Shown piece after piece: positions 40,629 to 50,869 of a stretch of 64,000 nucleotides of DNA (positions are counted from its first letter, which is position 1; the number at the start of each line of letters is the position of its first letter). Below the pieces are notes generated by a model that searched no databases, was not told where the DNA came from, and saw only the letters and a program-made list of their open reading frames with translations. The position numbers and the translations under genes were made by a program. The DNA is from Frigoribacterium sp. SL97 (GTDB taxonomy: Bacteria > Actinomycetota > Actinomycetes > Actinomycetales > Microbacteriaceae): positions 3,286,001-3,350,000 of the forward strand of contig NZ_CP113062.1 of the NCBI RefSeq assembly GCF_026625765.1. Reading direction: 5' to 3'.

Positions 40629-41433
40629 TCAGGCCGGAGGGGCCGCCGCCGCTGTCGAGGTGGTCGGCGTGGAGGTCTCCGGCGTCGAGATCGTGGGCGC
40701 CGGGATGGTCGGCGTCGGGATGGTCGGCGGCAGGGCGGGCGGCGTGGCCCGCAGGTCGGCCACGCGGTCGGCCGGCTCGGTGCGGGCGAGGAACCCGATG
40801 CGCGACTCGCGCACGTGCCAGCCCATCAGCTCGGCGGCCCCGGCCTCGTCGCCGGCGTCGATCGCCGCGAGGATGCGTCGGTGGTCGGGCCAGAGCCGCT
40901 TGCCTCGCGAGAAGGTGTCGAGGGCGTACAGCCACTCGATCTTGTTCGACAGCTGGCGCAGCAGGGTGGCCAGGGTGGCGCTCCCGCTCAGCTGCGCCAC
41001 GCCCACGTGGAACCGGTCGTTGAGCTCGACGAGACGGTCGAGGTCGCCGGCCTCGACGGCGGCGTCCCCGTCGTCGAGCAGCTGGCCGAGCACGCGCCGC
41101 GTGCGCCACCAGTCCTCGGGCGGGCGCGGCTCGCCGAACAGCTCGCGCGCCCGCAGGGCGGCGCGTCGCGCGGTCGAGATCTCGAGGGCCTCGCGGACGG
41201 CGAAGAGGTCGTCGGCCTCGTCGACCGGGATCGCCGCGACCCGGCTGCCCACGTGAGGCGTCGACTCGACGAACCCCTCGGCCTCCAGCGCACGCAGCGC
41301 CTCGCGCACCGGGACGCGCGAGACCCCGTGGCGGCGGGCGACCGACGCCTCGGTGATGCGCGTCCCCGGCACGAGGGCGCCCTCGACGATCTCGCGACGC
41401 AGGGCGTCGACGAGGACGACGGGCGTCGGGCCC

Positions 41434-41453
<20 letters not shown>
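40629..41453 (-). CDS. GntR-family regulator of the oligopeptide/GGT operon
   Basis: A 274-residue regulator: winged helix (LRREIVEGALVPGTRITEASVARRHGVSRVPVREALRALEAEGFV), FCD domain (ELNDRFHVGVAQLSGS...HRRILAAIDAGDEAGAAELMGWHV) and a Pro/Thr-rich low-complexity tail. I start it at the GTG at 41453, which overlaps the end of the ATPase gene by 20 bp; no better start exists. Last gene of the operon beginning at 48674, where TTGTATAC-like sites upstream suit a GntR/FCD protein. The stop is followed directly by CCGCGCCTCCT. Confidence 0.82.
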
Positions 41454-43081
<1,628 letters not shown>

Positions 43082-43098
<17 letters not shown>

Positions 43099-45043
43099 AG
43101 GCCTGGGCTCCTCGGGGGTTGGCGGCGGCGGAGAGCACACCGGTCTCGGGGTCTCGCGACACGCTGGACAGCCGGCCCAGGGACCAACCGCCGGCGCGGG
43201 TGACGACGTGGCCGCGGGCGACCAGCGCGTCGATGACGTCGTCGCCCAGGCGGTCCTCGACCACGACGCCTCCGGGCTCCCAGGTGCGGGGCCAGAAGCT
43301 GCCCGGGAACGACGTGGTGTGCAGGGCCGGGGCGTCGATCGCCTGCTGCGGGGTGTAGCCGCCGACGATCGTGCGCAGCAGGTAGAGCAGCTGCCACTGG
43401 TCCTGCTGGTCGCCGCCGGGCGAACCGAGCGCGACGACGGGCTCGCCGTCCTTCAGCACGAGCGTGGGCGTCAGCGTGGTGCGCGGCCGGGTGCCGGGTG
43501 CGAGCGTCGACGCCGTGCCCTCGTCGAGCCACGACATCTGCAGCCGGCTGCCGAGGCAGAAGCCGAGCTCGGGGATCGTCGGCGACGACTGCAACCAGCC
43601 GCCCGACGGCGTCGCCGACACGACGTTGCCCCAGCGGTCGACGACGTCGAGGTGGCAGGTGTCGCCGCGCGTCTCGCCGGTGGGCTCGGTGAACGGCTCG
43701 GCCAGACGGTCGGCAGGAGGCGCGGTGGCGGTCGCCGGGGCGTCCTCGGTCGGTGCGACGGGTGCGTCGGGTACGTCGGCTGCGTCGGCTGCGTCGGCCG
43801 CGTCGGCGCGAACCGGTGCCCGACCGGGGGCGGCGACGGTGGGCTCGCCGACGCCGGCGGGTGCCTCGCTGAGCGCGGGTGGCAGGTACTCGGTGCGCAT
43901 CGTGGGCAGGGTGAACGGTTCGCGCCCCGGGACGTCGCCCGGTCGCAACTCGCGCGACGCCCGCTCGCCGATCAGCGCGCGACGCCGGTCGGCGTAGTCC
44001 GCGGACAGCAGCACGTCGAGGGGCACGTCCCCGGGGCCGTACCAGGCCTCGCGATCGGCCATCGCGAGCTTCTGCGCCTCGACGATGGTGTGGGCGCCGT
44101 CGGCCGTCGACGGGTCCAGCAGGGCGTCGTCGAGCGGCTCGAGCAGCGCCAGCACCTGCAGCAGGGCGGGACCCTGACCCCAGGCGCCGGTCTTGGCGAC
44201 GGTGTGGCCGCGGAACTCGATCGTGGTCGCCGGCTCGGTCGTGGCCCGGAAGGCGGCGAGGTCGGCGGCCGTGACCACGCCCGCGTGGTCGGTGCCCGAC
44301 GAGTGACGGTGCGGAGTGCGGACGAACGCGTCGATCGCCTGCGCGACGTGTCCGCTGCCCCACTCGACCCGCGCCTCCTCGATCTTCGCCTCGCGGGACG
44401 CGTCGGGGCCGAGGGCCTCGCCCGCCGCGACCAACTCGTCGAGCACGGCCGCGTAGGCGGGGTTCGTCAGCAGGTCGCCCTCACGGGGTACCTCGCCACC
44501 CGGCATCCACTGGGCGGCGGACGTGGGCCAGTGCTCGGTGAACAGGTCGGCGACGGTCTCGATGGTCGACGCCACGCGCGCCACGATCGGGTGGCCGTCG
44601 CGGGCGTAGCCGATCGCGTAGGCCAGGACGTCGGCCAGGGACCAGGTGCCGTGCTCGGCCAGCAGCTTCAGCCAGGCGTCGACGGCGCCGGGGACGGCGG
44701 CCGCGAGGGCTCCCGACCCGGGGACGAGCTCGAGGCCCTCGGCCAGGTAGTGCTCGCGGGTGGCCCCGGCCGGGGCGGGGCCCTGGCCGACGAGCACGGT
44801 CGGCGCGTCGGGGGCCTCGGCCGTGGCGTAGATCGCCGTGAGGTCGCCGCCGGGACCGTTGAGGTGCGGCTCGACGACGTGCAGGACGAAGGCGCCCGCG
44901 ACGGCCGCGTCGAAGGCGTTGCCGCCGCGCTCGAGGACCGACTGGGCCGAGGCCGTCGCCAGCCAGTGCGTCGACGACGTCATGCCGAAGGTGCCGCGCA
45001 GGTCGGGGCGGGTGACGAACTCGTCAGGGGTGGTGTAGGTCAC
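43082..45043 (-). CDS. Gamma-glutamyltransferase-like enzyme
   Basis: A 653-residue Ntn-hydrolase of the gamma-glutamyltranspeptidase family. The N-terminus has NAFDAAVAGAFVLHVVEPHLNGPGGD; the nucleophile after self-cleavage would be about Thr462 (GDTCHLDVVD). Unlike secreted GGTs it has no signal peptide, and an acidic Ala/Asp/Pro insertion of about 60 residues (AADAADAADVPDAP) precedes the cleavage site. Encoded between the permease and the ATPase of a peptide importer, it probably cuts imported gamma-glutamyl peptides in the cytoplasm. GTG start shortly after the permease stop. Confidence 0.88.
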
Positions 45044-45050
45044 GAGGGGG

Positions 45051-45938
45051 TCACTTCCGGTCGCTGGCGGTGGGGTCGAGGGCGTCGCGCAGGGCGTCGC
45101 CGAACAGGTTGAAGCCGAGGCAGATCACGGCGATCGCGAGACCCGGCACGACGGCCGCGAAGGGCGCCTTGGCCAGGTACTGCTGCGCGTCGCTGAGCAT
45201 GATGCCGAGACTCGCCGTCGGCGGCTGGATGCCCAGCCCGAGGAACGACAGGAGGGCCTCGCCGATCACGGCGACCGGCATGATGACCGTCGCCTGGACG
45301 ATGATCGCCGAGACGCAGTTCGGCAGGACGTGCTGGAAGATCACCCGCAGCCCCGAGGCGTCCATGGTCGTCGCGGCGAGGACGAAGTCGGTCGACTTGA
45401 TCCGGAGCGTCTCGCCGCGCACCACGCGGATCATCGTCGGCACCTGCGCGATGCCGAGGGCGACCACCGCGTTCGTCAGGCTCGGACCGCTGATCGCGGC
45501 GAGCGCGACGGCGATGATGAGGAACGGGAACGCCAGCATGACGTCCGTGAGGCGCGAGATCACGCCGTCGAGCCACCGCCAGTAGCCGGCCAGCAACCCG
45601 AGCGGCGTGCCGACCACGACGGCCAGCAGCACCGACAGCACGCCGACCTGCAGCGAGACGCGGATGCCGTAGACGGTGCGCGAGAGGATGTCGCGGCCGA
45701 GGTCGTCCGTGCCGAGCACGTAGCCGACCGTGCCGGGCACTTGGAACGGCAGCTCGAAGTTCACCCGGGTCGGGTCGTACGGGGCGATGAGGGGCGCGGC
45801 GAGGCCGGCGACGAGCACGACGAGCAGCATGACGCCGCCCGTGACGCCGAGCTTGTTGCGGACGAGGCCGCGCCAGACGCGTCCCCGCCCCGACCCGAGG
45901 CCCGCCCCTGCGGCGGTGGGTGTCTCGATGACGGTCAC
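45051..45938 (-). CDS. Oligopeptide ABC importer permease (DppC type)
   Basis: A 295-residue membrane protein with the DppC layout: cytoplasmic N-terminus, N-terminal OppC domain helix (GGVMLLVVLVAGLAAPLIAPYDP), then the permease core with the EAA-type loop (VRGETLRIKSTDFVLAATTMDASGLRVIFQHVLPN). ATG overlaps the DppB stop. Confidence 0.92.
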   Translation of the reverse strand: MTVIETPTAAGAGLGSGRGRVWRGLVRNKLGVTGGVMLLVVLVAGLAAPLIAPYDPTRVNFELPFQVPGTVGYVLGTDDLGRDILSRTVYGIRVSLQVGVLSVLLAVVVGTPLGLLAGYWRWLDGVISRLTDVMLAFPFLIIAVALAAISGPSLTNAVVALGIAQVPTMIRVVRGETLRIKSTDFVLAATTMDASGLRVIFQHVLPNCVSAIIVQATVIMPVAVIGEALLSFLGLGIQPPTASLGIMLSDAQQYLAKAPFAAVVPGLAIAVICLGFNLFGDALRDALDPTASDRK

Positions 45939-46888
45939 GATGCGCCTCCTACCCTGATGCGCGGGTTGATGACGGAGTACAGGACGTCCACCGCCAGGTT
46001 GATCAAGATGTAGCCGACCGTGATGATCAGCACGACGGCCTGGATCACGGGGTAGTCACGGGTGAACACCGAGTCGAGCGTGAGCTTGCCGAAGCCCGGC
46101 AGCGCGAAGATGCGCTCCGTCACCACGGCGCCCGAGATCAGACCGCCGAGTTGCAGGCCGACGATCGTGACGACCACGATCATCGAGTTGCGCAGGCCGT
46201 AGCGCATCAGCACCCGCCCGCGCCCGAGCCCCTTGGCCCGCGCGGTGCGCACGTAGTCGGTCTTCATCGTCTCGATCATCGAGGCCCGGGTCTGCCGCAT
46301 GATGACCGCGGCGAGGCTCGTGCCGAGGATCAGCGCCGGCAGGGTCAGGTGGTAGAACGCGCTCGCCGGGTTCTCGGCCACCGGCACGTAGCCCGACGCC
46401 GGGAACAGGCCGAGGCCCGCCGCGAGCCAGAGGATCGCGAGGATGCCGAGCCAGAAGTTCGGCACCGACAGACCGACCAGGGCGGCGGCGTTGGCCATCC
46501 ACTCGGGCCAGCGTCCGCGGTAGCGCTCGGCGACGACGCCGAGGGCGACGCCCACGACGACGGCGACCACGATCGCGTAGAGGGCGAGCCACAGCGTCAC
46601 CGGCAGGGTGGCCCCGATCAACTCGGTGACCGGGGTGCCGGTGCGGGTGGACTCACCGAAGTCGCCGCGGACGAAGTTGCCGACGAACCGGCCGTACTGC
46701 ACCAGCAGCGAGTCGTCGAGGCCGAGGTCGGCCCGGATCGCGGCGACGCGCTCGGGCGTCGCCTCTTCTCCGGCGAGGGCCAGGGCCGGATCGCCGGGCA
46801 GCTGGCGCACGCCCCAGAACACGACGATCGAGGCGATCACGAGCGTGACGGCCGACTGCCACAGCCGGGTGAACAGGTAACGGGTCAT
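45935..46888 (-). CDS. Oligopeptide ABC importer permease (DppB type)
   Basis: A 317-residue membrane protein starting MTRYLFTRLWQSAVTLVIASIVVFWGVRQLPGDP, the DppB signature, with six predicted helices and the EAA loop IETMKTDYVRTARAKGLGRGRVLMRYGLRN. Starts 5 bp after the binding-protein stop. Pairs with the DppC protein. Confidence 0.93.
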   Translation of the reverse strand: MTRYLFTRLWQSAVTLVIASIVVFWGVRQLPGDPALALAGEEATPERVAAIRADLGLDDSLLVQYGRFVGNFVRGDFGESTRTGTPVTELIGATLPVTLWLALYAIVVAVVVGVALGVVAERYRGRWPEWMANAAALVGLSVPNFWLGILAILWLAAGLGLFPASGYVPVAENPASAFYHLTLPALILGTSLAAVIMRQTRASMIETMKTDYVRTARAKGLGRGRVLMRYGLRNSMIVVVTIVGLQLGGLISGAVVTERIFALPGFGKLTLDSVFTRDYPVIQAVVLIITVGYILINLAVDVLYSVINPRIRVGGAS

Positions 46889-46892
46889 CAGG

Positions 46893-48674
46893 TCACTCCC
46901 CCTCGACGAACGCGGCGTTGCTGAGCCGTACGACGCCGTCGGCGTAGGTGGACACCCCGGCGACCTCGTTCGTCAGCGCGGTCAGGCTGCGGGTGCGGTA
47001 CAGGTAGATCAGCGGTTCGTCCTCCTGCACCTGCGTCACGGCCTCGCCGTAGAGCGCCGCACGCTCGTCGACGTCGATGGACGCGGCGGCGTCGGCCAGC
47101 AGCTCGTCGACCCGGGGGTTGCTGTAGCCCGAGTAGTTGTTGCCGCCACCGGTGCGCAGGAAGTTCACCATGTTGCCGTTCGGGTCGACGCGGCCCGACC
47201 AGCCGAGCTGCAGCGCGTCGAAGTCGCCGCGCGACTGGACGTCGAGCAGGGTCGAGTACTCGACCGGGGTGATCGACAGGCGGAACCCGCCGTCGGCGAC
47301 CTGGGCCTGCAACGCCTGGGCGAGGCGCAGCGTGTCGGCGTTGTTGCTGGCCTGGATCTCGATCTCGTAGGGCGTCGTCACCCCCGCCTCGGCGAGGAGG
47401 CGCTTGGCCCCCTCGGGGTCGTAGCCCGGGCACGCGTCGCTGGCATCGGTGGCGAACGGACTCGTCGGCGGGATCGGCGAGCAGGCGGTGTCGTTCCACC
47501 CGCCGAAGACGCTCTGGACCAGCGCGTCCCGGTCGATCGACATGGCCAGCGCCTGACGGACGCGCACGTCGCTCGCCAAGGGGGTGTCGATCTGGACGGG
47601 GTCGGTCCCGACGCCGTCCTGGTTGCCGATGTTCACGGTGATGCCCTGGTAGCCGAACGAACCGACCTGCAGCACCGTGAGGCCGTCGTCCGCCATGAGG
47701 GAGTCGACGTCCATCGTCGACATCGAGTCGGCGACCTGCACGTCACCCGCACGGACGTTCGCCGCACGGATGCTCGCGTCGGTGATGATGCGGTAGGTGA
47801 TCGAGTCGAGGTGCACGTCCTCGGCGTCGTAGTACAGCGGGTCGCGCTCGACCGAGATCGAGGTCTGCGGCACGCGGTCGACGAACTTGAAGGGGCCCAC
47901 GCAGACCGGGGCGTCGCCGAAGTCGTCGCCCTCGGCCTCGAGCGCCGTCGGGGACATGATCATCCCCGCGCGGTCGGCGAGGGCCGCGGTCAGCGGGGCG
48001 AAGGGGCGCTCGTAGGTCAGGCGCACCGTGTCGTCGTCGAGGGCCTCGACCCCGGTCACCGGGCCGAGCTCGCTGGCCCGCGACGAGTCGGGCTTGTCGA
48101 GGTGACGACGCAGCGTCGTGACGACGGCCTGGGCGTCCAACGGGGTGCCGTCCGCGAACACGGCGTCGGTGCGCACGGGGATGTCGACCGTCAACCCGCC
48201 GTCCGACAGCGTCGGCAGCTCGGTCGCCAGCAGCGGCACGAGGTCACCCTCGGCGTCGATGTCGTACAGCTTCTGGCACACGGTCTCCATGACGTAGCGC
48301 GTGTAGAGCGACGACGACGTGGTGGGGTCGAGGGCGTCCGGCTCGGCGGACAGCGCCATGACCAGGTCGCCCCCCTCGACGATGGTCCGGTCGCCGATCG
48401 GCGCGGTGGTCACGTCGGTCTTGTCGGGCGGGTTCGTCCCGGCGGGTTGCTGCGGGACGCAGGCCGTCAGGGCGAGCGTCGCGGCGGCGGCGAGGGCCGG
48501 CAGCGCGAGGGCCCGGCGCAGGCGGCGACGCCCGGCCGGGGAGCTCGCGGCGCGGGCCGTGCTCGCGGCGCGGGCCGTGCTCGCGGCGCGGGCCGTGCTC
48601 GCGGCGCGGGCCGTGCTCGCGGCGCGGGTCGCGCCGGCGCTCGCGGCGCGGGTCGGGCGGGGTGGGCGGGCCAT
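46893..48674 (-). CDS. Peptide ABC importer substrate-binding lipoprotein
   Basis: A 593-residue SBP_bac_5 protein. The lipobox LTAC puts the lipidated cysteine at about residue 72, unusually far in because the N-terminus is extended by five copies of an Ala-Arg-Ala-Ala-Ser-Thr repeat before the basic RRRLRRALALPALAAAATLA signal. An internal start nearer the signal is possible, but GGAGG at 5 nt supports the ATG at 48674. It captures peptides, perhaps gamma-glutamyl peptides such as glutathione, outside the cell. First gene of the operon. Confidence 0.9.
   Translation of the reverse strand: MARPPRPTRAASAGATRAASTARAASTARAASTARAASTARAASSPAGRRRLRRALALPALAAAATLALTACVPQQPAGTNPPDKTDVTTAPIGDRTIVEGGDLVMALSAEPDALDPTTSSSLYTRYVMETVCQKLYDIDAEGDLVPLLATELPTLSDGGLTVDIPVRTDAVFADGTPLDAQAVVTTLRRHLDKPDSSRASELGPVTGVEALDDDTVRLTYERPFAPLTAALADRAGMIMSPTALEAEGDDFGDAPVCVGPFKFVDRVPQTSISVERDPLYYDAEDVHLDSITYRIITDASIRAANVRAGDVQVADSMSTMDVDSLMADDGLTVLQVGSFGYQGITVNIGNQDGVGTDPVQIDTPLASDVRVRQALAMSIDRDALVQSVFGGWNDTACSPIPPTSPFATDASDACPGYDPEGAKRLLAEAGVTTPYEIEIQASNNADTLRLAQALQAQVADGGFRLSITPVEYSTLLDVQSRGDFDALQLGWSGRVDPNGNMVNFLRTGGGNNYSGYSNPRVDELLADAAASIDVDERAALYGEAVTQVQEDEPLIYLYRTRSLTALTNEVAGVSTYADGVVRLSNAAFVEGE
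48543..48632. repeat. 18-bp tandem repeat encoding the binding-protein N-terminus
   Basis: Four perfect units GCTCGCGGCGCGGGCCGT at 48543-48614 and one variant encode the repeated Ala-Arg-Ala-Ala-Ser-Thr stretch. Length changes would stay in frame. Confidence 0.9.
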
Positions 48675-48716
48675 CGGGCCTCCGATGCTCGGGTGGTATC
48701 GGTCTGCGCGGCGTGG

Positions 48717-48758
48717 ATTGCATACAATCCTGCCGCACGCCCCAGTTTTGTATACGAA
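48717..48758. promoter_or_regulatory. Candidate GntR operators upstream of the peptide-importer operon
   Basis: ATTGCATACAAT at 48717-48728 and TTGTATACGAA at 48748-48758 are AT-rich palindromic sites of the TTGTATAC type that FCD-type GntR regulators favour. They lie 43-84 bp upstream of the binding-protein start. Confidence 0.55.
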
Positions 48759-48828
48759 TTGTTTCGCGCGGGTAAAACGTGGCCCGGCCGGTCCGGCTCC
48801 GGCCCGTCTCGCCTAGAGACGCACCCGC

Positions 48829-48853
48829 CCGCACCCGCACCCGCACCCGCACC
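48829..48853. repeat. CCGCAC hexamer microsatellite next to cassette 2
   Basis: About four to five copies of CCGCAC end directly at the left end of the palindromic element at 48854, mirroring the CCACCCCG array beside cassette 1. Confidence 0.75.
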
Positions 48854-48924
48854 GAGGTCGCACCACGATCGCGTCACGAAACCACGCTCGGGGTTGGTTC
48901 GACGACTCGGAAGTGGTGCGACCT
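48854..48924. repeat. 71-bp palindromic element, left end of nuclease-gene cassette 2
   Basis: Outer arms AGGTCGCACCAC (48855-48866) and GTGGTGCGACCT (48913-48924) are perfect; an inner imperfect pair has CGAAACCA and TGGTTCG. Same family as 49926, 52717 and 62620. It overlaps the region just past the stop of the nuclease-like gene. Confidence 0.85.
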
Positions 48925-48929
48925 GAGCG

Positions 48930-49865
48930 TCACGGCAAGGGCAGCCCTGCTGAGCGGAGGTTCGCGGCCAGGCGGGGTGGGTGCGACAACTCGTCCCAGA
49001 CCGTTCGCGCGAATCCGTTGACCTCGGGCCGGTTGCGGATGCGGTCCTCTCGGATCTTCTCGTCCACCACGACTTGTCCGGGCGACCGGCCGTTCTTCCA
49101 CCGCCCTTCCGCGTACTTGATCCGTCCGTCGAATTCGAGCACGACGCCGAACCGGGGCCACCAGAAGTCGACGACGTCGGCGAAGAGGCCGCCGTCTTCC
49201 CAGGTGAAACGCTGCTGGAGCACCGGAGGAGGCGCGCCCAGCTCGTGCAGGACGACCCGCGTCAGCGACTCCCCCGGGGATTCGGCCTCGGGCGTCGCGA
49301 AGGCGACCGCCCGGCGTGCACTCGGCAGGCCTCGTGCCGACCCACGTCCGTCGAGGACGTGCCGCACGTCATCCGCGGTGGCGAGCCCCCTCCGCACGAG
49401 GGCATCGAGGGCGACCACCGCGTCACGGAACGACGACGTGAGGGCGAGATCGGCTGCTGTTCGAGCCGGAGAGGTGAGGGAAAGTGGAGGGAGCGACCGC
49501 ACCTCCTCACCGGAGAGCGGTCCCGGGTGCCGCACGACGTTCGCCGTCGTCTGGGTCGTGCGGCGGTCCGGGTCGACGACGTGCACGCGGCTCGGCCACT
49601 CACCGAGGGCCGGCAGCTCCCAGCATGCGGCCGCCGACGCATGAGACACCACCATCCGCGAAGCGAGCCGCGGCATGACGGCGAGGACGAGGATCAGGTG
49701 GCGATCCCGAGAGGAGGCCGCTCGCCACGCGGCAGCGTCGACGGCTGCCCCACGACGCACCCGGACGAACTCACCCCGCTCGACACCACGACGCACGGCC
49801 TCGGACTCCCGCCGCCCGTGCTCGAGCCGGTCGGACCGGATGATGTGGGGCAGATGTTCGATCAC
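48930..49865 (-). CDS. AbiEi-like / Vsr-like nuclease-domain protein, second paralogue
   Basis: A 311-residue paralogue of the protein at 20956. N-terminal part: GEFVRVRRGAAVDAAAW and VVSHASAAACWELP. C-terminal part: GESLTRVVLHELGAPPP, ADVVDFWWPRFGVVLEFDGRIKYAEG and KIREDRIRNR, the endonuclease-like E-FDG-K pattern. The GTG at 49865 lacks a convincing ribosome binding site, so the start is uncertain. It is the only gene between the palindromes at 48854 and 49926. No partner toxin adjacent. Function unknown. Confidence 0.6.
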   Translation of the reverse strand: MIEHLPHIIRSDRLEHGRRESEAVRRGVERGEFVRVRRGAAVDAAAWRAASSRDRHLILVLAVMPRLASRMVVSHASAAACWELPALGEWPSRVHVVDPDRRTTQTTANVVRHPGPLSGEEVRSLPPLSLTSPARTAADLALTSSFRDAVVALDALVRRGLATADDVRHVLDGRGSARGLPSARRAVAFATPEAESPGESLTRVVLHELGAPPPVLQQRFTWEDGGLFADVVDFWWPRFGVVLEFDGRIKYAEGRWKNGRSPGQVVVDEKIREDRIRNRPEVNGFARTVWDELSHPPRLAANLRSAGLPLP

Positions 49866-49925
49866 AGGGAGAGACTGCCGTCACATGGCGGCCCGCCAGT
49901 GGTTGTCCACAGGCAGGGCGACGAC

Positions 49926-49997
49926 GAGGTCACACCACGTCTGCGGCATCGAACCGCCCGACGGGGCAGTTCGACGACTCGACGGTGGTGCGACCTC
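49926..49997. repeat. 72-bp palindromic element, right end of nuclease-gene cassette 2
   Basis: GAGGTCACACCAC (49926-49938) and GTGGTGCGACCTC (49985-49997) are inverted with one mismatch. The right arm is a perfect 13-bp inverted match to 48854-48866, the outer left end of the cassette. Confidence 0.85.
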
Positions 49998-50047
49998 GTG
50001 CAGAGCGGGGCGAAGAAGCCGCGCGGAGGCGAGGAGGCGCGGGGCGG

Positions 50048-50677
50048 CTACTCGAGGTTGGCGTGACGGGGCCAGAGCTCGTCGGCATCGGCACCCGAGC
50101 GCTTCCACAGCGCGTGGAAGACGGCGTCGCCGAGCAGCACGACGGTCTGCTCGAACAGCCCGCCGGCGTACTGCGACGACGCGGCTCCCGAGCGGTCCTG
50201 CTTGTCGGCGGCGGGCACCACGAGCACGGCCTCGGCCAGGTCGGCCAGCGGCGAGTCGGCGGCGGTGGTGATGGCGGCCACCCGCGCGCCGGCGTCGACG
50301 GCCGTCCGGGCCGCGGCGACGATGCCGGACGTCGTGCCCGAGCCGCTCGCGGTGAGCAGCACGTCCCCGTCGGCGATGGCCGGCGTCGTGACCTCGCCGA
50401 CGACGTGGACCTCGAGTCCGAGGTGCATCAACCGCATCGCGGTCATGCGGAGGGCGAGACCCGAGCGACCCGCACCGTGGACGAAGACGCGCTCGGCGTC
50501 GTCGAGCAGGTCGGCGAAGGCGTCGAGCTGGCCGGACGTGTCGGACGAGTCGTCGCCTCCGGCGTCCGCGTCGAGCACCGCCGAGACGGCGGCGTCGACC
50601 TCGTCGGCCACGAGCTCGAGGGCGGTGGCGACGGAACCGTGGTCGTCGTCGGGGGTCGTGCTGTCTGCGGGGGTCAC
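50048..50677 (-). CDS. SIS-domain sugar-phosphate isomerase (6-phospho-3-hexuloisomerase-like)
   Basis: A 209-residue SIS protein with VFVHGAGRSGLALRMTAMRLMHLG and TASGSGTTSGIVAAARTA, matching HxlB-type 6-phospho-3-hexuloisomerase of the ribulose monophosphate pathway. No hexulose-phosphate synthase (hxlA) gene is next to it, so the substrate is less certain. The GTG at 50677 has CAGGCT 7 nt upstream; leaderless pattern. Confidence 0.82.
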   Translation of the reverse strand: MTPADSTTPDDDHGSVATALELVADEVDAAVSAVLDADAGGDDSSDTSGQLDAFADLLDDAERVFVHGAGRSGLALRMTAMRLMHLGLEVHVVGEVTTPAIADGDVLLTASGSGTTSGIVAAARTAVDAGARVAAITTAADSPLADLAEAVLVVPAADKQDRSGAASSQYAGGLFEQTVVLLGDAVFHALWKRSGADADELWPRHANLE

Positions 50678-50684
50678 GGGTACC

Positions 50685-50690
50685 AGCCTG
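50685..50690 (-). promoter_or_regulatory. -10 box (CAGGCT) of a leaderless transcript
   Basis: CAGGCT on the minus strand, 7 nt before the GTG at 50677. Confidence 0.4.
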
Positions 50691-50869
50691 CTCGCCCCGC
50701 GCCTCCGGCGTCCAGGTTCGGGCAGGCGGTCCGCGTCGACGGGCTCCGGGCGGGGGTGCGACCAGAAGGGGGGCCACCGTCGACCCGCACTGGGGGCAGC
50801 CCGGCTGCCGACCGCTGCCTAGCCTGGGACAGGGGGACGAGACACCGAGAGACACCCGAGGAGCACCAC

